DNA of 64,000 nt from Solidesulfovibrio fructosivorans JJ] (GTDB taxonomy: Bacteria; Desulfobacterota; Desulfovibrionia; Desulfovibrionales; Desulfovibrionaceae): NCBI RefSeq assembly GCF_000179555.1, contig NZ_AECZ01000005.1:124001-188000 (forward strand), in the 5' to 3' direction. The notes below the pieces were generated by a model. It was not told where the DNA came from and made no database searches. It saw nothing but the letters and a program-made list of their open reading frames with translations. Positions 44,476 to 51,885 of this stretch are shown piece after piece (within the stretch, counting starts at the first letter, position 1; every line of letters starts with the position of its first letter). A program made the position numbers and the translations under genes.

Positions 44476-47400
44476 ATGACGGATGACATGCGCATGCACA
44501 TGATACACGAGGGGCTTGGGGGCCGGAGGTTGGCGCTGTGGCTGCTGGTCTGGGCGCTTATTCTTTTTTCGGGACAGTCCGCCGCCCGGGCCGCCACGTC
44601 CGCCCTGGAATTGACCGACGCGGAAAAGGCCTTCATCGAGGCCCATCCCGTCATCCGCTACAGCGACACCGATTGGCGGCCGCTTTCCATCTTCGAGGAC
44701 GGACGCCAGGAGGGCCTTTTCCGCGACTATTACCGCCTGATATCCCAGAAGACCGGGTTGGCCTTCCAGTTCGAGACCATCGGCGACGGCCGCGATTTCC
44801 AGCAGGTCCTTGATGCGTTGCGCGAAAAACGCATCGACATGATCGACGGCACGGGCAAGACGCCGGATCGTGCCTCCTACGCCCTTTTTGTGGGGCCTTT
44901 TTTGCGCTTTCCCCTGGCCGTCATGTCGCGCGACGACGCCACCGCCTATTCCCTGGAGAGTCTGGCCGGCAAGAAAGTGGCCGTCGGCCGGGGCGGCACG
45001 GCCGACGAGTACCTGCGGGCCCACGGCAAGAACCTCGAACTCATCCCGGCCCACGACCAGTCCGAAGCCCTCACCCTGGTGGCGCTGGGCAAGGCCGACG
45101 CGGCCGTGGAGAACCTGGCCGTGGCCGCCTACGCCATCCGCGCTTCGGGACTCTCCAACGTCAAGATATCGGGCAAGCTCGATTACAACTTCGAGATTTA
45201 CACCCTGGTGCGCAAGGACTGGCCGCTTTTGGCCTCCATTTTGGAAAAGGCCCAGCGGCTGGTTACCGAAAAGGAAAAGGCGGCGCTCATTGCCAAATGG
45301 CTGCCCGTGTACAAATCCGGCGCGGGCGGTTCCGGATCCGGAAGCGAAGCTCCGGGGGCTCCCGGGGACAAGGCCTCCGTGGCCATGACCGACCAGGAGC
45401 GCGCCTATCTGGAACGGAAAAAGGCGCTGCGCTTTTGCGTGGACCCCGACTGGCCCCCGGTGGAGCGCATCGATGAAAACGGCCGCTATGTCGGCATCGG
45501 GGCCGATTTCCTGCATCTCATGGAAAAGCGCCTGGGCGTGCCCATGGTGCTCGTGCCCACGGCCTCCTGGAGCCAGTCCCTGGCCGCGGTCAAGCAACGG
45601 CGTTGCGATTTTCTCCCGGCCGCCGGGGACACCAACAACCGACGCCGTTTCCTGCGCTTCACCTCGCCCTACCTGCGCTTTCCCATGGTGGTGGTCACCC
45701 AGGCCAAGGCGCCCTTCATCGAGGACCCGGCGAGCCTTACCGGCAAGAGCCTCGGCGTGGTCAACGGCTACGCCAGCCTCGACATCCTGCGGGCCAAATA
45801 TCCCGGCCTGCGCCTCATGGAAGTGCCGAGCCTCAACGAGGGCTTGCGGCTGGTGGCCGACGGCAGGCTCTACGGCTGCATCGACACGGTGCCGGCCATA
45901 AGCCAGGCCATAGCCAAGGGCCATTTCACCGATCTCAAGATCGCCGGCCGCCTCGACGCCCACCTCGATCTGGCCGTGGCCAGCCGCGACGACGAGCCCG
46001 AACTGGCCTCGCTGTTCCAAAAGGCGGTCAACACGCTGACCAAGGAAGAAACCGACGCCATCATGAAAAAATGGCTGGCCGTCACCTTCGAGCAGGGGTT
46101 CGATTATTCCCTGGTCTGGAAGGTGTCGGCCGGGGCCGCCTTCATTGTGGTCGTGGTGGTTTGGTGGAACCGCAAGCTGTCCCGCTTAAACCGCGCCCTG
46201 CGCCAGGCCAACGAGGCCCGCGACGCGGCCGGGCGGCGCGTGGCGGCCCTGCTCGACAACGCGGGCCAGGGCTTTTTGTCCGTGGGCGCGGACGGGCTGG
46301 TCGAGCCGCAGTACAGCGCCGAGTGCCGCAATATCTTCGGCGGCGACGGCGGCGACATCGAGGGCAAGCCGGTCGCGGAGCTCATTTTCCCGGACGATCC
46401 GGCCGGGCGCGCCAACATGGCCGTCAACGTGCGCCGGGTCGTGGCCGAGACCGACGCCTACAAGCGCGACCTCTACGTGTCGCTCATGCCGGGGCGCGTC
46501 GAACGAAACGGCGCGTCGTTGCGCCTGGCCTACCGGCCCATGGCCGACGGGCGGCTCATGTTCGTCATCACCGACGTCACGGGCGAGGTCCGGCTCAAGG
46601 ACGCCGTGGCCAGGGAGCGCAACAGGCTGGCCTGCGTGGTGGCGGCCGTGCGCGAGCAGCGCGACTTTTTCGCCGTGCTCGACGATTTCGCCGCCTTTCG
46701 CCGCGACGGTTTTTCGGGCGCGGGCCTGTCCGACCGCGGCGCCCTCGATGCCCTTTATCGCAAGGTCCACACCTTCAAGGGGCTTTTCCTGCAACTCGAA
46801 TGCGCCCATGTGGCCAAGGCGCTTGACGACCTGGAAGAGCGCCTGTCCGATCTGCGCGTGGCCGAAGCGCCGCGCCGCGCCGACATGGAGGCCCTGCTCG
46901 CCGACGATGCGGTGGACAAGGCATTGGCCCGGGATCTGAGCGTGGTGCGCGAAACCCTCGGCGCGGAGTTTTTCGAGCGGCGTGGCGAAGTCCGCCTCGG
47001 CAGCGAATTCGCCGATGCCCTGGCCACCCTGGCCGGACGCCTGCTGGACCGCCTGGACACGCTGGAGCTCGATTCCGAGGCCGAACAGGTGCTGCGCGCC
47101 GCCCGGACGTTGCGCTACATCGATCTCAAAGAGCTTTTGTCCGCCTATCCCCGCACGGCCGGCCGGCTGGCCGAGTCCCGGGGCAAGTCCATCGAGCCCT
47201 TCGCCGTCACGGGCGACACGGTCCTGGTCGATCCCAAACGCTTTGCCCCCGTGGCCAAGAGTCTGATACACGTCATCCGCAATGCCGTGGACCACGGTAT
47301 CGAGTCCCCGGCCGTGCGCGAGGCCGCCGGCAAGGCTCCGACGGGACGTCTGTCCTGCCGGGTCGCGGCCGACGACGCGGCCATCCGCATCGAGTTCGAG

Positions 47401-47706
47401 GACGATGGCTGCGGCGTGGACATCGCGGCTATACGGGCCAGGGCCTATGAACTCGGCCTTGTCGGGGCCGAGGAACTGGCCGCCATGGATGACGCCGCCA
47501 TTTTGACGCTGCTTTTCCGGGATGGCTTCACCTCGCGCCGGGTGGCCGGGGAGCTGTCCGGTCGCGGCGTGGGACTTGCCGCCGTGCGGGCCGAGGCCGA
47601 GCGCCTGGGCGGAACGGTCGCGCTCATCAACCATCCGGGGCGGGGGACGCGTCTTGTCGTGACCCTGCCTCGCGAAAGCCGAACCTCGCGCGAGGACTCC
47701 CTATGA
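44476..47706 (+). CDS. CheA-like hybrid kinase with two solute-binding sensor domains
   Basis: This 1076-residue protein has a signal/anchor sequence (LALWLLVWALILFSGQSAARA). Two family-3 periplasmic binding domains follow (about 50-290 and 310-545; RYSDTDWRPLSIFEDGR, RFCVDPDWPPVERIDENGRYVGIGADF). Then come a membrane segment near residue 555, a PAS-like domain (about 585-715), a His-phosphotransfer-like region (His765 in VHTFKGLF), and a CheA-type ATPase (Asn936 in IRNAVDHGIES; GRGVGLAAVR). No DHp domain is seen, so phosphorylation should follow the CheA mode. The first ATG was taken; three more follow within 24 bases and none has a good ribosome binding site. Confidence 0.85.
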   Translation: MTDDMRMHMIHEGLGGRRLALWLLVWALILFSGQSAARAATSALELTDAEKAFIEAHPVIRYSDTDWRPLSIFEDGRQEGLFRDYYRLISQKTGLAFQFETIGDGRDFQQVLDALREKRIDMIDGTGKTPDRASYALFVGPFLRFPLAVMSRDDATAYSLESLAGKKVAVGRGGTADEYLRAHGKNLELIPAHDQSEALTLVALGKADAAVENLAVAAYAIRASGLSNVKISGKLDYNFEIYTLVRKDWPLLASILEKAQRLVTEKEKAALIAKWLPVYKSGAGGSGSGSEAPGAPGDKASVAMTDQERAYLERKKALRFCVDPDWPPVERIDENGRYVGIGADFLHLMEKRLGVPMVLVPTASWSQSLAAVKQRRCDFLPAAGDTNNRRRFLRFTSPYLRFPMVVVTQAKAPFIEDPASLTGKSLGVVNGYASLDILRAKYPGLRLMEVPSLNEGLRLVADGRLYGCIDTVPAISQAIAKGHFTDLKIAGRLDAHLDLAVASRDDEPELASLFQKAVNTLTKEETDAIMKKWLAVTFEQGFDYSLVWKVSAGAAFIVVVVVWWNRKLSRLNRALRQANEARDAAGRRVAALLDNAGQGFLSVGADGLVEPQYSAECRNIFGGDGGDIEGKPVAELIFPDDPAGRANMAVNVRRVVAETDAYKRDLYVSLMPGRVERNGASLRLAYRPMADGRLMFVITDVTGEVRLKDAVARERNRLACVVAAVREQRDFFAVLDDFAAFRRDGFSGAGLSDRGALDALYRKVHTFKGLFLQLECAHVAKALDDLEERLSDLRVAEAPRRADMEALLADDAVDKALARDLSVVRETLGAEFFERRGEVRLGSEFADALATLAGRLLDRLDTLELDSEAEQVLRAARTLRYIDLKELLSAYPRTAGRLAESRGKSIEPFAVTGDTVLVDPKRFAPVAKSLIHVIRNAVDHGIESPAVREAAGKAPTGRLSCRVAADDAAIRIEFEDDGCGVDIAAIRARAYELGLVGAEELAAMDDAAILTLLFRDGFTSRRVAGELSGRGVGLAAVRAEAERLGGTVALINHPGRGTRLVVTLPRESRTSREDSL

Positions 47707-48224
47707 CCGATCCACTCGACATCCAGGAATTCCTTGGGGCCCTGACCCGGCGCACCGAAGCGTTTTTCAACGATGAACTCGGCATCGTCTTCACCGGACG
47801 GGGCTCCCAGATCGACGACGTGCAAAAGCTCGACCTCAAGTCCGTAACGGCCATCATGAGCGCCACCGGCGCGCTCAAGCTCTATCTGGCCTACAGCTTC
47901 GACGCGCCGCTCATCGACGCCGCCTTCGCCGCCTATACGGCCGACCTCGACATCGCCGAGGACGAACGCGAGGACGCCGTCCAGGAAACCGCCGGGGACA
48001 TCATCAACATCATCGTCGGCAACGCTCTGGCCGACCTTGCCGCAAACGGGCCGACCATCGCCCTGTCGCCGCCCATCATCCTCACCGAAGCCAAGTCCGT
48101 CATGCGCCACCGGGGGGCGAAATTCGCCTCGGCCGAACTGCGCGCCGACGCGGGACATATGAGCATCCACCTGATCGGGCCGGGCGAACTGTTCAATGAT
48201 TCGTTAGAGTATGTGAAGGAGTAG
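47703..48224 (+). CDS. cheX: CheX-like chemotaxis phosphatase
   Basis: The 173-residue protein has the CheX fold pattern, with the active helix AVQETAGDIINIIVGNAL. CheX dephosphorylates CheY-P using an E-x-x-N pair; here the acidic residue is Asp99 with Asn102 (DIIN), a conservative change. The rest (LSPPIILTEAKSVMRHRGAKF near residue 120) also fits. It overlaps the CheA-like kinase stop by four bases and precedes a CheY-like gene by three. It should tune phosphorylation of the next gene's product. Confidence 0.85.
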   Translation: MTDPLDIQEFLGALTRRTEAFFNDELGIVFTGRGSQIDDVQKLDLKSVTAIMSATGALKLYLAYSFDAPLIDAAFAAYTADLDIAEDEREDAVQETAGDIINIIVGNALADLAANGPTIALSPPIILTEAKSVMRHRGAKFASAELRADAGHMSIHLIGPGELFNDSLEYVKE

Positions 48225-48227
48225 ACC

Positions 48228-48605
48228 ATGAGACGTCTTCGCGTCATGGTAGTGGACGACTCCGGCCTTACCGTGAAAAAAATGGTCAAGCTCCTCGAGG
48301 AGCTCGGACACGAGGTGGCCGCCGTGGCCACAACGGGGCGGCAGGCGGTCGCCGACTACCCCACGGTTGCGCCGGACATGGTGGCCATGGACATCACCAT
48401 GCCGGAATTAAACGGCATCGAGGCCACGCGCCTGATCATGGACGCCGACCCGGAGGCGCGCATCATCATCGTTACCTCGCACGGCCAGGAACAGATGGTC
48501 ATGGACGCCATCGAGGCCGGGGCCAAGGGATATATCCTGAAGCCGGTGAAGCTGGAGAAATTACGCGAAACCCTGGAAACCGTGGCGGAAAAATACTTGC
48601 CATGA
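48228..48605 (+). CDS. CheY-like response regulator
   Basis: A 125-residue receiver domain with VVDDSG, phospho-acceptor Asp55 (VAMDITMPELNG), IIVTSHG and the Lys in YILKPVKLEKL. It has no output domain. The pattern with E-L-N-G-I-E after the Asp resembles CheY-type regulators coupled to CheA. Flanked by cheX and a PAS kinase with overlapping codons, it is the probable target of the CheA-like kinase. Whether it acts on flagella or on another partner cannot be read here; no chemoreceptor or CheW gene is in the window. Confidence 0.9.
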   Translation: MRRLRVMVVDDSGLTVKKMVKLLEELGHEVAAVATTGRQAVADYPTVAPDMVAMDITMPELNGIEATRLIMDADPEARIIIVTSHGQEQMVMDAIEAGAKGYILKPVKLEKLRETLETVAEKYLP

Positions 48606-49756
48606 ATGCCTCCATGCTCGAAAGCACCTTGTTGCAGACGCATTTCGACGTCATTCCCTTCGGCATTTACGTCGTGGATGTGGCGACCTACGAAATCGTC
48701 TTCGTCAACAAGCACTTTCGAGACTCCATGGGCGTGGTGGAAGGCCGAACCTGCCATGAGGTGCTCTACGACCAGACCGCGCCCTGTCTGCATTGCCGCA
48801 TTCCCGAACTGCTGACCCCGGACGGCAAGCCCAACGGCGTGACCGTGGTCTACGATCACTACAACGAGCGCGACGAGCACTGGTTCCAGATGCAGGAGAA
48901 GACCATGGGGTGGCCCGACGGCCGCGTGGTCAAATACGCCATTGCCGTGGACATCTCGGAGCTCAAGGAAACCCAGAACAGCCTGGCCGAGGCCCATGCC
49001 CAGCTGGCCATCAACAACAAGGAGCTGGAGGCCAGAAACAAGATCCTCCAGGAAAACATCGAGTTGCGCGAACACGTCGAACGCATCGCCCGCCATGACC
49101 TCAAGGCCCCGCTTTCGGCCCTGGTCGGCCTGCCCCAGGTGCTTCTCGACAATTACGACCTGCCCGAGGCGGCCGCCGACGTGGTGCGCCTCATCGAGCA
49201 GGCCGGACACAGCATGCTCGAGATGCTCAACCAGTCCCTGGTGCTCTTTCGCCTGGAAACCGGGTCCTACGTCCTTGCGCCCAAGCCCGTGGATCTGGCC
49301 GATCTGACCCGGCGCACCGCGGCCCGGCTGGCCGGCATGCCCGTGGCCCGGGGACGCGTCATTCGCACGACCCTCGACGGGCGTCCCCTGACCCCGCGGG
49401 ACCACCTGGAGTACAAGGGGGATGGCTTGCTCCTCGGCCCCATGCTGCAAAACCTCCTGGTCAACGCCCTGGAGGCCGCTCCTTCCGGCAACGACGTCGC
49501 CGTGGACCTGCGGCCGCAGCCGGACCGGGTCGTCATCGCCATGACCAACCCCGGCGAAGTGCCGGAAGCCATCCGTGACCGGATGTTCGAGAAATACGTC
49601 ACCATGGGCAAGCGGGGCGGCACCGGCCTTGGCGCCTATTCCGCCATGCTCGCCGCCAGGGCGCACGGCGGGGGCATTGCCCTCGATGCGTCCGTGCCCG
49701 GCCAAACCACCGTCGCCGTCACCCTGCCGCGTCTGGCCGGGGAGGAGGGGGCGTGA
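48602..49756 (+). CDS. Cys-rich-PAS histidine kinase
   Basis: The 384-residue soluble kinase has one N-terminal PAS domain (about 10-125) with C51, C62 and C65 (CH-x9-C-x2-C) and a coiled coil near residues 128-155. A phospho-acceptor RHDLKAPLS (His165) follows, then an ATPase domain (NLLVNALEAAP, GTGLGAYSAM). It overlaps both neighbours by four bases. The PAS half is nearly repeated in the next protein (HFDVIPFGIYVVDVATY versus HFDLIPFSIYVVDAATY), which suggests gene duplication followed by a swap of output domains. Confidence 0.9.
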   Translation: MNASMLESTLLQTHFDVIPFGIYVVDVATYEIVFVNKHFRDSMGVVEGRTCHEVLYDQTAPCLHCRIPELLTPDGKPNGVTVVYDHYNERDEHWFQMQEKTMGWPDGRVVKYAIAVDISELKETQNSLAEAHAQLAINNKELEARNKILQENIELREHVERIARHDLKAPLSALVGLPQVLLDNYDLPEAAADVVRLIEQAGHSMLEMLNQSLVLFRLETGSYVLAPKPVDLADLTRRTAARLAGMPVARGRVIRTTLDGRPLTPRDHLEYKGDGLLLGPMLQNLLVNALEAAPSGNDVAVDLRPQPDRVVIAMTNPGEVPEAIRDRMFEKYVTMGKRGGTGLGAYSAMLAARAHGGGIALDASVPGQTTVAVTLPRLAGEEGA

Positions 49757-50643
49757 GGGAAAACGCGCTGTTCGAAAGCCATTTCGACCTCATTCCCTTC
49801 AGCATCTACGTCGTCGACGCGGCGACCTACACCATGGTCTACAGCAACCGGGCCTTTATCGAGCGCTTCGGCCGGCACGTCGGCGTGAGCTGCCACAAGG
49901 TGCTTTACGAGCGCGACGAGCCCTGCACCAATTGCCGCATGGCCGAATTGCTGACGGAAGAGGGCCTGCCGAACGGCAACACCCTGGTTTTCGAGCATTT
50001 CAACGAGATCGACGACCGCTGGTACCAGATGCAGATACGGGCCATGACCTGGCCCGATGGCCGGGTGGTCAAGTATTCCATCGCCGTGGATATTTCCGAC
50101 CTCAAGGACACCCAGAACCGGCTGGCCGAGGCCCATGCCGAGCTGGCGCTCAAGAATCGGGAGCTGATGCGGCTGTCGACCACGGACATGCTGACCGGGC
50201 TGGCCAACCGGCAACGCCTCGACGCGTTGCTCGGCCAGGCCCTGGACGACCGCTCCGGCCCCATAAGTCTTATGATGCTCGACATCGACCATTTCAAGCG
50301 CATCAACGACCGGTTCGGCCATCCGGCCGGCGACAGGACCCTGGCCGCCCTGGCCGAGGCATTGCGCCAGGCGACGCCGGAGGGCTGTACGCTCGGCCGT
50401 TGGGGCGGCGAGGAGTTTCTGATCCTTTGCCGCGAAACGATGCTGGCCGACGCCTATCTTCTGGCCGAAGCCCTGCGGGAGCGGGTGCTGGAGCTCGAGC
50501 TGCCCGATGTGGGGCGGCTTTCATGCAGTTTCGGCGTGGTCGAGGCCGCGCCGTCGGAAACCGCCGAACGACTCATGAGCCGGGTCGACCAGGCCCTGTA
50601 CGCGGCCAAGGAACTCGGCCGCAACCGGGTCGAGGCGGCTTGA
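49753..50643 (+). CDS. Cys-rich-PAS diguanylate cyclase
   Basis: The 296-residue soluble protein joins a PAS domain (about 8-120; C47, C58 and C61 in CH-x9-C-x2-C) to a GGDEF domain (about 135-296). The active-site GGEEF lies at residues 218-222, with the upstream DIDHFKRINDRFGHPAGD metal/substrate loop, so cyclic-di-GMP synthesis is expected. No RxxD inhibitory site was noticed immediately before the GGEEF. It starts at a GTG overlapping the kinase stop. The shared PAS means kinase and cyclase probably sense the same cue. Confidence 0.9.
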   Translation: MRENALFESHFDLIPFSIYVVDAATYTMVYSNRAFIERFGRHVGVSCHKVLYERDEPCTNCRMAELLTEEGLPNGNTLVFEHFNEIDDRWYQMQIRAMTWPDGRVVKYSIAVDISDLKDTQNRLAEAHAELALKNRELMRLSTTDMLTGLANRQRLDALLGQALDDRSGPISLMMLDIDHFKRINDRFGHPAGDRTLAALAEALRQATPEGCTLGRWGGEEFLILCRETMLADAYLLAEALRERVLELELPDVGRLSCSFGVVEAAPSETAERLMSRVDQALYAAKELGRNRVEAA

Positions 50644-50679
50644 GATCACGCCGCCGTCGCCCCAAAGCAATCCCATCCC

Positions 50680-51849
50680 ATGACTTGGACAACAGCGCAG
50701 CATATTGCCCTGGCCTTTGATTTTCCCGTCGTTTTCACCCGGAACGCCTTCGATCCCGAAAACGCCGCCCTGGCCGAGGTTTTTGGCCGATCGGGGCCCG
50801 GCCCCCATCGGGCGGGCGTGGTCATCGACGCCGGCCTCGCCGCCGCCATGCCCGGTCTGGCCGACAGGGCGCGGGCCTACTGCGCCGTCCATGACGCCGC
50901 GATCCGTCTTGTCGCGCCGCCGCTGACCGTTCCCGGTGGCGAACGGGCCAAGGCCGATTTCGCCGTGGTCGAGGCGGTCTGGAAACTCACCTACGAGGCG
51001 AAGTTGTGCCGGCAATCCTTCCTGGTCGTCATCGGCGGCGGGGCGGTGCTGGACGCGGCCGGGTTCGCCGCGGCCACGGCCCATCGCGGCGTGCGGCTTA
51101 TCCGCATGCCGAGCACGGCCTTGGCCCAAAACGACGCCGGCGTGGGCGTTAAAAACGGGGTCAACGCCTTTGGCCGCAAGAATTACATCGGCGCCTTCGC
51201 CCCGCCGTATGCCGTCATAAACGATCATGCGCTCCTCGCCACGTTGCCCGCCCGCGAGATCCGCTCCGGCCTGGCCGAGGCGGTCAAGGTGGCGGTGGTG
51301 CGCGACGCGGATTTTTTCGCCCGGCTTTGTGAACTCGCGCCGCTTCTTGCCGCTCTTGACTGCGATGCCCTGGAGGAGGCCGACAGGCGCTGCGCCGTGG
51401 CCCACCTGGAGCATATCGCCTCCGGCGGCGACCCGTTCGAGATGGGCTCGGCCCGGCCCCTCGATTTCGGCCACTGGGCCGCCCATGCCCTGGAAGAGGC
51501 GACCGGGGGCGATATGCGCCACGGCGAGGCCGTGGCCGTGGGCATGGCCCTCGACACGCTCTACGCCGCGCGTGTCGGCCTGCTGCCCCGGGCCGATGCC
51601 GATGCCGTGCTCGGGCTTCTGGAGCAACTCGGACTTGCCGTCTGGCATCCGGCCCTGGCGAATCTCGACATGCCGGCCGCCGTCGAGGCCTTCCGCGAAC
51701 ACCTCGGCGGCCGGCTCCACCTGACCCTGCCCACGGCCATCGGCCGCCGCATCGAGGTCCACGACGTCGATTACGCCTCCCTCGCGGCGGCGCGGGAAAC
51801 GCTTGCCGGGAGGGGCGTCCCTTCCGGACCAGCCTGCCCGGGGGAATGA
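50680..51849 (+). CDS. eboD: EboD-like 3-dehydroquinate synthase homologue
   Basis: The 389-residue protein belongs to the dehydroquinate-synthase-like sugar-phosphate cyclase superfamily. It shows PGGERAKADF, VIGGGAVLDAAGFAAAT, the metal-site Glu200 (GLAEAVK), His265 (FGHWAAH) and His281 (HGEAVAVGM), and the NAD-site LPTAIGRRI. Pairing with an EboE homologue downstream marks it as EboD of the ebo/EDB gene cluster rather than AroB. Ebo clusters are linked to handling or export of secondary metabolites in cyanobacteria and others; the substrate is unknown. It starts 36 bases after the cyclase gene. Confidence 0.8.
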   Translation: MTWTTAQHIALAFDFPVVFTRNAFDPENAALAEVFGRSGPGPHRAGVVIDAGLAAAMPGLADRARAYCAVHDAAIRLVAPPLTVPGGERAKADFAVVEAVWKLTYEAKLCRQSFLVVIGGGAVLDAAGFAAATAHRGVRLIRMPSTALAQNDAGVGVKNGVNAFGRKNYIGAFAPPYAVINDHALLATLPAREIRSGLAEAVKVAVVRDADFFARLCELAPLLAALDCDALEEADRRCAVAHLEHIASGGDPFEMGSARPLDFGHWAAHALEEATGGDMRHGEAVAVGMALDTLYAARVGLLPRADADAVLGLLEQLGLAVWHPALANLDMPAAVEAFREHLGGRLHLTLPTAIGRRIEVHDVDYASLAAARETLAGRGVPSGPACPGE

Positions 51850-51858
51850 TTCCCCCGG
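51838..51858. repeat. Hairpin over the eboD stop codon
   Basis: A 9-bp perfect palindrome, CCGGGGGAA-TGA-TTCCCCCGG, contains the eboD TGA in its loop. The core is like the second stem at 16125-16147. It sits between eboD and eboE and could affect relative expression. Confidence 0.5.
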
Positions 51859-51885
51859 CCCCCCTTCAAAGGGGGAAGAGAGGGA

